57,193 bases of DNA from Pseudomonas fragi (GTDB lineage: Bacteria > Pseudomonadota > Gammaproteobacteria > Pseudomonadales > Pseudomonadaceae). Shown piece after piece: positions 24,051 to 32,574 of the stretch. Position 1 is the stretch's first letter. Every line of letters starts with the position of its first letter. The stretch spans positions 1-57,193 of the forward strand of contig NZ_NQKQ01000033.1 of the NCBI RefSeq assembly GCF_002269505.1, in the 5' to 3' direction. A program made the translations under genes and the position numbers. A model generated the notes under the pieces. It saw nothing but the letters and a program-made list of their open reading frames with translations, did no database searches and was not told where the DNA came from.

Positions 24051-25051
24051 CGCCGACTGATCACGCCCTTGGCGCACTGTACGGCCTTGCCCTGGGTGAC
24101 GCCCTGGGCATGCCCACCCAGGCGTTCAGTCGCGGGCAGATTCAGGCCCGGTTTGGCCACATCACCACCCTTGAGAACGCTGCGGCCGATCAGCCCATTG
24201 CGCCAAACATGCCCGCGGGCTCAATCACCGACGACACCGAGCAGGCGATTCTGGTCGGGCAATTGCTGGTGGCGGGCAACGGCCATATTGACCCTGACCA
24301 GCTTGCCCGACGCCTGATCAGTTGGGAATCGGGCATGCAGGCCAAGGGCTCGCAAGATTTGCTCGGGCCTTCGACCAAACGCGCTATCGAGATGATCCTC
24401 GCTGGCCACAGCCCCGCCGAGTCAGGCCGCTATGGCACCACCAACGGCGCCGCCATGCGTATTGCCCCGGTGGGCATCGCCAGCGATATCAATCAACCGG
24501 AACGCTTCGTCCATGCTGTAGTGCAAGCCTGCCAGGTCACGCACAACACCAGCCTGGGGATTGCCAGTGCAGCCGCAGTGGCCGCGGTGGTCTCCAGTGG
24601 CATCAACGGTAAAAAGCTTGAGCAAGCCCTCAATACTGGCACCGAAATGGCTTTTATCGCCGAGCACCACGGCCACTGGGTTGCCGGGGGCCGCATGGGG
24701 CCGCGCATCCGCTGGGCCAGACAGGCAAGCAGCGCGTGCAACCCCGATAATATTGGCGACCTGCTCTATGACGTGATTGGCACTTCGGTCGCCTCCCAGG
24801 AATCCGTGGTGGTCGCCTTTGCCCTCGCACAGCGAGTCGCGGATGGCACACTGAACAGCTTCGATGCCCTGTGCATGGCCGCCAGCATTGGCGGCGACAC
24901 CGATACCATTGCCGCCATCCTCGGCGCCATGCTCGGCGCTTGCGGTGGATTGCAGCAGTGGCCAGCGACGCTGATCGCACAGGTGGTGCAGGTCAACGAT
25001 CTGCACCTGGAGCCGCTGGTACACGACCTGCTAGCCCTGCGCCTTGCGTAA
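24047..25051 (+). CDS. ADP-ribosylglycohydrolase-like enzyme (YegU-like)
   Basis: 334 residues with the all-helical ADP-ribosylglycohydrolase fold. Metal-binding motifs are intact: ALYGLALGDALGMPTQ near the start, SITDDTEQAIL (first metal cluster), GRYGTTNGAAMRIAPVGI and GGDTDTIAAILGAMLGA (second cluster). Family enzymes break an N- or O-glycosidic bond to ribose. In this setting, between a nucleobase/nucleoside permease and a sugar kinase, a small-molecule riboside is a more likely substrate than ADP-ribosyl protein; that is inference. Confidence 0.88.
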   Translation: MTPTDHALGALYGLALGDALGMPTQAFSRGQIQARFGHITTLENAAADQPIAPNMPAGSITDDTEQAILVGQLLVAGNGHIDPDQLARRLISWESGMQAKGSQDLLGPSTKRAIEMILAGHSPAESGRYGTTNGAAMRIAPVGIASDINQPERFVHAVVQACQVTHNTSLGIASAAAVAAVVSSGINGKKLEQALNTGTEMAFIAEHHGHWVAGGRMGPRIRWARQASSACNPDNIGDLLYDVIGTSVASQESVVVAFALAQRVADGTLNSFDALCMAASIGGDTDTIAAILGAMLGACGGLQQWPATLIAQVVQVNDLHLEPLVHDLLALRLA

Positions 25052-25149
25052 CCCCCGCGCAATAAACTGCAACGTGCCTGGCCTTGCAAGGGGCCAGCGC
25101 CAAACACATGCTGCGACAACGATAACAACAGCATCAGGAGCCAAATGCC

Positions 25150-26613
25150 ATGACTTCCACTGACGCCGGGCACAGTGCCGGGCAACTGGAAACACGCGGC
25201 ATCGAGCCCGTTCCCGAACAGGAGTGCAACGGCAACCCCTTGCAACTGTTCTGGGTCTGGTTTGCCGCCAACATCAGCATTCTCGGCTTGCCACTGGGCG
25301 CCACGCTGGTGGCCTTCCATCAACTGGCCATTTGGCAGGTTGTTATCGTCGCCTTGATCGGAGCGGGCGGTTCGTTTGCCGTGGTCGGCGTGATATCCAT
25401 CGCCGGTCGACGGGGCCGAGCGCCTAGCCTGACGCTGTCGCGCGCAATCTTCGGCGTACGCGGCAATATAGGTCCCACACTGGTTTCACTGATTTCGCGG
25501 GTCGGTTGGGAAACCGTCAACACCACCACCGCGGCATTTGTGCTGCTGGCCTTGTCTTCAATCCTGTTCAATACCCCTGCCGAAGCCAAAAGCACACCGC
25601 TACTGACCCTAGTGTCCATCGCCATTTTCACCCTGCTGACCCTTGCGGTGTCCGGCCTGGGCCACGCAACGCTGTTGCTGATCCAGAAGTGGGCCACTTA
25701 CGTGTTTGGCGCGCTCAACCTGCTGGTCGGAGGCTTTCTGTGCGCCACCATCAACTGGCAAGGCGTCTTCAATGCCAGCCCGGCGCCGGTCAGCGCCGTG
25801 ATTATCGGGATCGGCATCATGGCCGCGGGCACCGGCATCGGTTGGGCCAACGCCGGGGCTGATATGTCGCGTTACCAAAAATCCAGCGTCAGTGCCGCCC
25901 AACTGGTGGCCAGTGCTGCCTGGGGCGCGGGAATTCCGCTGGTCCTGCTGATCACTCTGGGGGGGTTGCTGACGGTCGGCAACCACGAACTGGCATCCGC
26001 CACCGACCCCATTGCAGCAATACGTAACATGCTGCCCTCCTGGATGGCGGTTCCCTACCTGCTCAGCGCCTTTGGCGGCCTGTTGCTGTCCAATCATCTG
26101 TCCGTCTATTCGGCCGGCCTTACCACCCTGACCCTGGGCGTGAAAATCAAACGGGTGCAGGCCGTCGTCGTGGATATCGTGGCTATTTTCTGTGGTTCGA
26201 TTTACTTCATGCTGTTTGCCGACAGCTTTTACGGCCCTTTCATCACGTTTATCTCACTTACAGCCATCCCGATTACTGCCTGGGTAGCGATCTTTATCGT
26301 CGACCTGCTGCACCGCCACTGCTACAGCGCGAACGATTTGCTCGACGTCAGCGCCAGCAGCGCCTACTGGTACAACGGCGGTATCGAATGGCGGGCCTTG
26401 GGTGCCTGGGCCGTGGCCCTGGTGCTGGGGTTGTGCTTTACCCGTGTGGGCAGCAACGATGCCGACTGGTTTGTCGGCCCGCTTGCCGATTCCTGGCTGG
26501 GCCACAACGGCCTGGGCTGGGTCGTCACATTCATCGTGGCTGGCGGCCTGTATGCGCTGCTGGGCGGCGCCAGAGACCGTCGCCAGCCTGCACCGGACAG
26601 CGCCCATGCCTAG
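25150..26613 (+). CDS. NCS1-family nucleobase/nucleoside permease
   Basis: 487 residues, about 12 membrane segments. The NCS1 hallmark near the N-terminus is NPLQLFWVWFAANISILGLPLGA, followed by TLSRAIFGVRGNIGPTLVSLISRVGWETVNT in TM3 and WANAGADMSRYQ in TM6, as in cytosine/purine symporters of the CodB type. It imports a base or riboside with a cation. CAGGAGCC precedes ATG 25150. It replaces the MFS nucleoside transporter YegT found in the E. coli version of the cluster. Confidence 0.88.
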   Translation: MTSTDAGHSAGQLETRGIEPVPEQECNGNPLQLFWVWFAANISILGLPLGATLVAFHQLAIWQVVIVALIGAGGSFAVVGVISIAGRRGRAPSLTLSRAIFGVRGNIGPTLVSLISRVGWETVNTTTAAFVLLALSSILFNTPAEAKSTPLLTLVSIAIFTLLTLAVSGLGHATLLLIQKWATYVFGALNLLVGGFLCATINWQGVFNASPAPVSAVIIGIGIMAAGTGIGWANAGADMSRYQKSSVSAAQLVASAAWGAGIPLVLLITLGGLLTVGNHELASATDPIAAIRNMLPSWMAVPYLLSAFGGLLLSNHLSVYSAGLTTLTLGVKIKRVQAVVVDIVAIFCGSIYFMLFADSFYGPFITFISLTAIPITAWVAIFIVDLLHRHCYSANDLLDVSASSAYWYNGGIEWRALGAWAVALVLGLCFTRVGSNDADWFVGPLADSWLGHNGLGWVVTFIVAGGLYALLGGARDRRQPAPDSAHA

Positions 26614-27541
26614 ACTGCTGCACAGCGGCCAGGTGATCGTCGACCTGGCCATGAGCCTGGACACCCTGCCCGCCTCAGGCGGCGATGCGCTGGCCCACAG
26701 CGCCAGCTTTCACGCCGGTGGCGGTTTCAACGTGATGGCCGCCGCCCAGCGCAACGGGTTACAGAGTGTTTACCTGGGCCGTCATGGCCAGGGGCAGTTC
26801 GGTGATCTGGCGCGCCAGGCGATGCACGCTGAAGGCATCCAGATGACCTTGCCCATCGACCCGGGCAAAGACACAGGGCTGTGCGTCGCACTCACCGAAG
26901 CCAGCGCCGAGCGCACCTTTATTTCCTGTATTGGCGCAGAAGGCGGGTTGTCAGCCCATGACCTCGCTCACGTCAGCGTACAACCTGACGACCGGGTATA
27001 TGTCAGCGGTTACAGCCTGTTGCATGCGGACAAGGCGCAGCCGCTTTTGCAATGGATAAGGGGCCTGCCACATAGCATTCAAGTAACCTTCGACCCTGGC
27101 CCGCTAATAGCCGATATCGACCCGCAACTGCTCGATGCCCTGCTCCCGCGCCTGTATCTGTGGACCAGCAACCGGCGTGAGGCGCAGAGCTTTACCCACA
27201 CCACTACGCTGGCTGACGCCCTGCGTGCGCTGACGGCCCGCCTGCCTGCACACTGCCTCACGGTTGTGCGCGATGGTGCGCAAGGCTGCTGGCTCAGTGA
27301 TGGTCACGGCCAGCAACACATTCCAGGGTTCAAGGTGCAGGCGCTCGACAGCAACGGTGCCGGCGACGCACATACCGGTGTATTGATTGCCGCACTGGCG
27401 GCCGGGCATGACGCCGTTCAAGCCGCGACAAGAGCCAACGCCGCAGCGGCACTGGCTGTCACCCGCCGGGGCCCGGCGACCGCCGCAAACAGTAAAGAGG
27501 TGGATGCTTTAGTGGGTAAAACAGGCCGCGGGAAGCGCTGA
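26606..27541 (+). CDS. PfkB-family sugar/nucleoside kinase (YegV-like)
   Basis: 311 residues starting MPRLLHSGQVIVDLAMSLDTLP at ATG 26606, overlapping the permease stop by eight bases. A long upstream frame inside the permease is spurious. PfkB features are GGGFNVMAAAQRNG (substrate-binding GG-N), TFDPGPL, TSNRREAQSF and ALDSNGAGDAHTGVLIAAL with catalytic Asp and anion hole. With the hydrolase and permease it suggests uptake of a riboside, cleavage and phosphorylation of the sugar, or the reverse order. Confidence 0.87.
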   Translation: MPRLLHSGQVIVDLAMSLDTLPASGGDALAHSASFHAGGGFNVMAAAQRNGLQSVYLGRHGQGQFGDLARQAMHAEGIQMTLPIDPGKDTGLCVALTEASAERTFISCIGAEGGLSAHDLAHVSVQPDDRVYVSGYSLLHADKAQPLLQWIRGLPHSIQVTFDPGPLIADIDPQLLDALLPRLYLWTSNRREAQSFTHTTTLADALRALTARLPAHCLTVVRDGAQGCWLSDGHGQQHIPGFKVQALDSNGAGDAHTGVLIAALAAGHDAVQAATRANAAAALAVTRRGPATAANSKEVDALVGKTGRGKR

Positions 27542-27769
27542 AAAAGCACGCTGCGCAGGTAAAAACGACTTGAACTGCGGCTGCAACCCGACCAAAGACT
27601 GTAAGCGAATATGTATAAAAACATCATGAAAGCTGGAAAATGCGCAAAGTGCTGTTTTAACCTTACGCATTGGCTCCCATTAAGCGACACACGCGCCCGA
27701 TATTTCCTAAAGGATGTCGGGCCACTTGCGTGTGCAGGGCTGCGTTTATCCTGACTTGTGACGATACTT

Positions 27770-28669
27770 TTGAAACTCATCATTATTGCTGTTTACGTTT
27801 TGTCCATCGCCTATGTCCACCTGAGGGGCAAGGTTCGCCATAAACTCGGGCGTCAACTGAGCGATCACTCTACCTTCATGGCGCCGATCAACTGCTTCCT
27901 CTACCTGTTTTCCAAAGTCCCCAGCCAGCCCTACCTCAAACCTGCCGACTTCCCCGAGCTGCAGCCCTTGCAGGACCACTGGCAGGAAATCCGCGAAGAA
28001 GCCCGCAACCTTATGCAGGCCGGTCAGATCAAGCGTTCCGAGCAGCCCAACGATGTCGGCTTCAACTCATTCTTCAAAAGTGGCTGGAAGCGCTTTTACC
28101 TGAAGTGGTATGGCGACAACCACCCTTCGGCGGTCGAGTTATGCCCGCGCACCATTGAACTGCTCAACAGCATCGGTACGGTCAAGGCCGCCATGTTTGC
28201 CGAATTGCCGCCTGGCTCAAAACTGGTGCGTCACCGCGACCCCTATGCTGGCTCGCTGCGTTTTCACCTGGGCCTGGACACCCCGAATGACCCCGGCTGC
28301 TACATCAACGTTGATGGCCAGAACTATGCATGGCGTGACGGCGAAGCGGTGATGTTTGACGAAACCTTCATCCATTACGCCGAAAACACTACCGACAAGA
28401 ACCGCATCATCCTGTTCTGCGACGTCGAGCGCCCGATGCAGTATCGCTGGGCCAGCGCTTTCAATCAGTGGTTCAGCCGCACGGTGATGGCCTCGGCCAG
28501 TTCCCCTAACGGAGCCACCGACAAGACCGGCGCGCTGAACCGCGCATTTACCCGGTTGTACAAGATCCGCCTGCGCGGCAAGGAGCTGAAAAAGCGCAAC
28601 CGCACCCGTTATTACCTGGAGAAGTGGCTGGTTTTCGGTGGCTTGCTGGGCGTGTTTTTACTGATCTAG
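27770..28669 (+). CDS. lpxO: Lipid A 2-hydroxylase LpxO
   Basis: 299 residues, an Asp/Asn beta-hydroxylase-type Fe(II)/2-oxoglutarate enzyme. The N-terminal membrane segment (MKLIIIAVYVLSIAYVH) anchors it, and a second hydrophobic helix ends the protein. Iron ligands lie in LVRHRDPYAGSLRFHLGL (HxD) and ETFIHYAENTT (distal His), with the oxoglutarate Arg in NRIILF. It hydroxylates a secondary acyl chain of lipid A. The start is set at TTG 27770 because family members begin MKLII. A GTG at 27758 is in frame but also lacks a ribosome site. Confidence 0.88.
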   Translation: MKLIIIAVYVLSIAYVHLRGKVRHKLGRQLSDHSTFMAPINCFLYLFSKVPSQPYLKPADFPELQPLQDHWQEIREEARNLMQAGQIKRSEQPNDVGFNSFFKSGWKRFYLKWYGDNHPSAVELCPRTIELLNSIGTVKAAMFAELPPGSKLVRHRDPYAGSLRFHLGLDTPNDPGCYINVDGQNYAWRDGEAVMFDETFIHYAENTTDKNRIILFCDVERPMQYRWASAFNQWFSRTVMASASSPNGATDKTGALNRAFTRLYKIRLRGKELKKRNRTRYYLEKWLVFGGLLGVFLLI

Positions 28670-28672
28670 GCA

Positions 28673-28764
28673 TGTAGTCGCTGACGAGGCACAAGGCTGG
28701 GACAGGGCCATGTGCGGGGCCGCTACGCAGCCCATCGCAGCCTCGTGCCTCGTCAGCGACTACA
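28673..28764. repeat. REP-like inverted repeat, 20-bp perfect arms
   Basis: TGTAGTCGCTGACGAGGCAC (28673-28692) and its exact reverse complement (28745-28764) flank a 52-base GC-rich interior with a smaller dyad around GGCCGCTACGCAGCCCATCGCAGCC. The element fills the gap between convergent lpxO and copD. A related copy lies at 38585-38732. The right arm supplies the TAG stop of copD. Confidence 0.85.
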
Positions 28765-29611
28765 CCACCAGCGGCGCCAAAGTGCCGAGCAATGACACGG
28801 CAGCAACTGCCGCCAGGCCAAACAGCCATTCACAGGCAACGCTGGTGCGCAATATGGCCAAGTGACCCGAGCGGCTCATCAGCAGATTAAACAGCGCCAG
28901 CAGCAACATCACCCCCACCAGCGTCACTTTGACCAACAAAATTAGGGCGAACCCCTCAAACAAGGGGGTAGGCCAAAGAGCGCCGGTCAGCACCCGAGTG
29001 TTGATCAGCCCGGTCACAATGATTCCGGCTACCAGCACAAAGCCGAGATTGCTGAAACGCTGCAAAATGGCTGTGACTGCGTGCCCGTCAGGGCGCACAA
29101 GGACCAACAGCAGCCCCGCCAGACCACCGATCCAGGCGCTGACACACACCAGATGAACCAATTGGTTAAGCATCAGCAACTGCCCGCGCCAGCCATCCAG
29201 CATCGCGCCATGCCCGACCGGCGCCAGCGTGGCCAGCAGCAGGAAGCTCAACAACCCGATAAGGTTAAAACCACCGCGCCCCTGCAAGGCCATCAGCAGC
29301 AATACACAGAACAGCAGATGAAAGGCCCACACCTGACCGAAAAAGGTGCTACCCAACACCAGCCACAACGTTGTCGGGGCCAGGGTCTGCGGCCAGCTGC
29401 CTGCCATCGAATGGGTGGTCAACAATAACCAGGCCACGCCACTGGCTAGCCCCACCCATGCGAGGACACGACAGGCCGTGCGCAATTGGCCATCTATTAC
29501 ACTGCCCGGCCCTGTCCCGCGTAACAAAGGCCTGAATGCACAGGCCCCGAACATCAACAGCACCACGCTGAAATGCACAAACCGGCAAACGACCATTGCG
29601 CTGGCAATCAA
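28760..29611 (-). CDS. copD: CopD-family copper resistance membrane protein
   Basis: 283 residues with about eight hydrophobic segments. It has the CopD domain: VVCRFVHFSVVLLMFGACAF near the start, LNQLVHLVCVSAWIGGLAGLLLVL in the middle with conserved His, and SNLGFVLVAGIIVTGLINTRVL. Probably it moves copper across the inner membrane for delivery or detoxification. The start is a TTG at 29611, one base after copC. ATG 29596 is possible but would trim the first helix. The stop TAG lies inside a REP-like repeat. Confidence 0.86.
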   Translation of the reverse strand: MIASAMVVCRFVHFSVVLLMFGACAFRPLLRGTGPGSVIDGQLRTACRVLAWVGLASGVAWLLLTTHSMAGSWPQTLAPTTLWLVLGSTFFGQVWAFHLLFCVLLLMALQGRGGFNLIGLLSFLLLATLAPVGHGAMLDGWRGQLLMLNQLVHLVCVSAWIGGLAGLLLVLVRPDGHAVTAILQRFSNLGFVLVAGIIVTGLINTRVLTGALWPTPLFEGFALILLVKVTLVGVMLLLALFNLLMSRSGHLAILRTSVACEWLFGLAAVAAVSLLGTLAPLVV

Positions 29612-29612
29612 C

Positions 29613-29987
29613 TCAGTTGCTCACCGTAAAACTGTAGTCGCCTGCACTCTTGTGGGTGTCGACAGACACGGCATTCCATTTGACGTTATAGGTGCCCGCC
29701 GGCAACGGCTGCGCCGGCGTTACGATCAGGACTTTCTTGTTCGCAGGTTCGGTCTTGATGCTGCTGACGGCCACCGGCGCCTGGTCATGGCTGATCACAA
29801 CCTTGGTAAACGCCTGCTCCACCCCTTCGCTGAACACCAGGCGCAGTTCATTGACGCTGTGCACCGTACTGTCGGCGGCGGGCGTCGCCTGCTCCAGATG
29901 GGCATGGGCAAACGCCGCACCGGCAGCGCTCATCAGTGACAGCAACGCAGCAGTATTGAGGACTTTTTTCAAGAAAGCGGCAGCCAT
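29613..29987 (-). CDS. copC: CopC-family periplasmic copper-binding protein
   Basis: 124 residues with a signal peptide (to about Ala27) and mature start HAHLEQATPAAD. This N-terminal His is a Cu(II) ligand in CopC proteins. The beta-barrel continues NELRLVFSEGVEQAF and VKWNAVSVDTHKSAGDYSFTV, with the conserved Asp-Thr-His near the C-terminus. No Met-rich Cu(I) loop is visible, so it probably binds only Cu(II). It is coupled with copD directly downstream. Confidence 0.9.
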   Translation of the reverse strand: MAAAFLKKVLNTAALLSLMSAAGAAFAHAHLEQATPAADSTVHSVNELRLVFSEGVEQAFTKVVISHDQAPVAVSSIKTEPANKKVLIVTPAQPLPAGTYNVKWNAVSVDTHKSAGDYSFTVSN

Positions 29988-30096
29988 TGCAAAGTACCTT
30001 GAGAGTGAATTACGCGGTCATAATACTCGCCTAAACTGATTTGAAGGGCGAGCGCAGGCAACACAATTACCGTGTCTCCCCCGCAAGGATTCCAGC

Positions 30097-30642
30097 ATGC
30101 CCACCCGCCTCAGCTTTATTTGTCATGCCCGCACCGAAGCCCAGCGCCTGGGGCGATTTGCCCTGGATGAGCCGGCCGAACCAAAAGGCTTGCTGCTGGC
30201 AGCCGAACTAAGTGCTCGGCTGAAAAAACCGGTACGCATACTCTGCGCCCCCGAAACCCGCACCCTGCAAACCGCGCAGGCACTGGGGGGCGAAATCGAG
30301 ATTGTCCCGGCGCTGGGCGACTACGATATCGGTGACTGGCAGGGTCAGCGCCTGTCAGACCTGCAACAAAGTATGCCCCTGGCGCTTGCCAACTGGATCA
30401 ACAACCCCTACGCCGCGCCCCATGGTGGCGAATCGGTACAGGACCTGTGCCTGCGGGTCAGCGCCTGGCTCGACGAGTTTCGTGAAGAGGGCCACTTTGC
30501 CGTGGTCACCCACCCGTTCGTGATCCGCGCCGCCCTGTTGCATGCGCTGGCGGCGAGCACCGCCTCTTTCAACCTGATTGACGTAGAGCCGTTGTCGATC
30601 GTTGACCTGCGCTTCAACGAGCGCTGGCGGCTGCGGGTGTGA
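30097..30642 (+). CDS. Histidine phosphatase family protein
   Basis: 181 residues. The usual RHG motif is altered to CHA (FICHARTEAQRLG), but the catalytic His10, the Arg of ART, the APETRTLQTA Arg, the GGES acid and the second His in VVTHPFVIR are all present, so activity is likely. Short branch of the phosphoglycerate mutase-like phosphatases. Substrate unknown. It ends two bases from the convergent bkdR stop. Confidence 0.82.
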   Translation: MPTRLSFICHARTEAQRLGRFALDEPAEPKGLLLAAELSARLKKPVRILCAPETRTLQTAQALGGEIEIVPALGDYDIGDWQGQRLSDLQQSMPLALANWINNPYAAPHGGESVQDLCLRVSAWLDEFREEGHFAVVTHPFVIRAALLHALAASTASFNLIDVEPLSIVDLRFNERWRLRV

Positions 30643-30643
30643 A

Positions 30644-31132
30644 TCACTCTTCCAGCGTCAGCCCGCCGGGCGGCAGAGGCAATGCGGTTTTGTAGCGCAC
30701 CTGCTTGAGGGCAAAGCTGGAGCGGATATTGGCCACGCCGGGCACCTTGGTCAAAAAGTCCATCATGAAGCGCTCCAGCGCCTGAATGCTGGGCACCAGC
30801 ACACGGATCAGGTAATCCGGGTCGCCGGCCATCAAGTAGCACTCCATGACTTCATGGCGATCGGAAATCGCCGCTTCAAAATGTTGCAGGGCTTCCTCGA
30901 CCTGTTTTTCCAGGCTGACATGGATAAACACGTTGACATGCAGCCCCAGCATATCGGCGTCGAGCAAGGTCACCTGCTCGCGGATCAGGCCGCGTTCTTC
31001 CATGGCCTTGACCCGGTTGAAACACGGCGTCGGCGACAGGTTTACCGAACGCGCAAGGTCCGCATTGGTGATGCGCGCATTCTGCTGAAGGCTGTTGAGA
31101 ATCCCGATATCCGTTCGATCTAGCTTGCGCAT
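30644..31132 (-). CDS. bkdR: Lrp-family activator of the bkd operon
   Basis: 162 residues. HTH at 1-60 (LDRTDIGILNSLQQNARITNADLARSVNLSPTPCFNRVKAMEERG) and a RAM sensor domain (ECYLMAGDPDYLIRVLVPSIQALERFM). It is divergent from bkdA1, the classic bkdR position. In P. putida BkdR is the positive regulator of the operon responding to branched-chain amino acids. The 205-base gap 31133-31337 is its expected target and is AT-rich. Confidence 0.93.
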   Translation of the reverse strand: MRKLDRTDIGILNSLQQNARITNADLARSVNLSPTPCFNRVKAMEERGLIREQVTLLDADMLGLHVNVFIHVSLEKQVEEALQHFEAAISDRHEVMECYLMAGDPDYLIRVLVPSIQALERFMMDFLTKVPGVANIRSSFALKQVRYKTALPLPPGGLTLEE

Positions 31133-31337
31133 GAGACAAAAGCACCTGTTTTTTATGTTTATGCAGAATTCTTATCCTTAAATGCTGCAAAGCACAATGA
31201 ACTACAGAGAAATATTCTTCCGCGTCAGGAATATGATTGTTGTAGGACAAGATCCGGGCTTCCATCAGACAGGTCTTCGACAGTATCACCTAGCTCCCGC
31301 GCCTATAAACACGACAAGATCGAGCGTAGAGAAAGCC

Positions 31338-32570
31338 ATGAATGAATATGCACCGCTGCGCCTGCACGTTCCCGAACCCTCCGGCCGCCCAGGCTGCAAG
31401 ACCGACTTCAGTTACCTGCGCCTGACCGATGCAGGTTGGGTGCGCAAACCGCCGATCGACGTAGAGCCGGCCGACACCGCAGACCTGGCCAAAGGCCTGA
31501 TCCGTGTGCTCGATGATCAAGGCCGGGCATTGGGCCCGTGGGCCGAAGGCGTATCGAGCGAGGTGCTGCGCGAAGGCATGCGCGCCATGCTCAAGACGCG
31601 TATTTTTGACACCCGCATGGTGGTCGCCCAGCGTCAGAAAAAAATGTCGTTCTATATGCAAAGCCTTGGCGAAGAAGCCATCGGCAGCGCTCAGGCCCTG
31701 GCCTTGAACATCGACGACATGTGCTTCCCCACCTACCGCCAGCAAAGCATTCTGATGGCCCGCGACGTGCCACTGGTGGACCTGATCTGCCAATTGCTCT
31801 CCAACGAACGCGACCCGCTCAAGGGTCGGCAATTGCCGATCATGTATTCGGTGCGCGACTACGGCTTTTTCAGTATTTCCGGCAACCTCGCCACCCAATT
31901 CGTACAGGCGGTTGGCTGGGGCATGGCGTCGGCCATCAAGGGCGACACCAAAATCGCCTCGGCCTGGATTGGCGACGGCGCCACCGCCGAATCTGACTTC
32001 CACACCGCCCTCACCTTTGCCCACGTTTACCGCGCCCCGGTCATCCTCAACGTGGTCAATAACCAATGGGCCATTTCGACCTTCCAGGCCATTGCCGGTG
32101 GCGAGTCCACCACCTTCGCCGGGCGTGGCGTGGGCTGCGGCATTGCTTCGCTGCGGGTTGACGGCAACGACTTCATCGCCGTGTACGCCGCCTCGGCCTG
32201 GGCCGCAGAGCGCGCACGCCGCAACCTGGGCCCGACGCTGATCGAGTGGGTCACTTATCGCGCAGGCCCGCATTCCACCTCCGACGATCCGTCCAAGTAT
32301 CGCCCTGCCGATGACTGGAGCCACTTCCCGCTGGGCGATCCGATTATTCGCCTCAAGCAGCACCTGATTGCCACCGGCAACTGGTCGGAAGAAGAGCACG
32401 CCGCGGTCAGCGCCGAACTGGAAGCAGAAATCATCGGCGCGCAAAAGGAAGCCGAGCGCTTTGGCACCCTGGCCGGTGGGCAAATCCCGAGTGCCGCGAG
32501 CATGTTTGAAGACGTGTACAAGGAAATGCCCGAGCATTTGCGCCGGCAACGCCAGGAATTGGGGTTATAA
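31338..32570 (+). CDS. bkdA1: Branched-chain keto acid dehydrogenase E1 alpha
   Basis: 410 residues starting MNEYAPLRLHVPEPSG, the known BkdA1 length. ThDP-binding motif GDGATAESDFHTAL...VVNNQWAIS at about 210-245, with the phosphorylation-loop-like region AGPHSTSDDPSKYR. It decarboxylates keto acids from Val, Leu and Ile together with BkdA2. First gene of the operon, with GAGAAAGCC upstream. The long in-frame extension before 31338 covers the promoter region and is rejected. Confidence 0.96.
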   Translation: MNEYAPLRLHVPEPSGRPGCKTDFSYLRLTDAGWVRKPPIDVEPADTADLAKGLIRVLDDQGRALGPWAEGVSSEVLREGMRAMLKTRIFDTRMVVAQRQKKMSFYMQSLGEEAIGSAQALALNIDDMCFPTYRQQSILMARDVPLVDLICQLLSNERDPLKGRQLPIMYSVRDYGFFSISGNLATQFVQAVGWGMASAIKGDTKIASAWIGDGATAESDFHTALTFAHVYRAPVILNVVNNQWAISTFQAIAGGESTTFAGRGVGCGIASLRVDGNDFIAVYAASAWAAERARRNLGPTLIEWVTYRAGPHSTSDDPSKYRPADDWSHFPLGDPIIRLKQHLIATGNWSEEEHAAVSAELEAEIIGAQKEAERFGTLAGGQIPSAASMFEDVYKEMPEHLRRQRQELGL

Positions 32571-32574
32571 CCAG

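Noticed and set aside
31290..32549. 419-codon minus-strand frame opposite bkdA1
   Set aside because: bkdA1 is clearly the gene. The opposite frame has no recognisable domain and no operon context.
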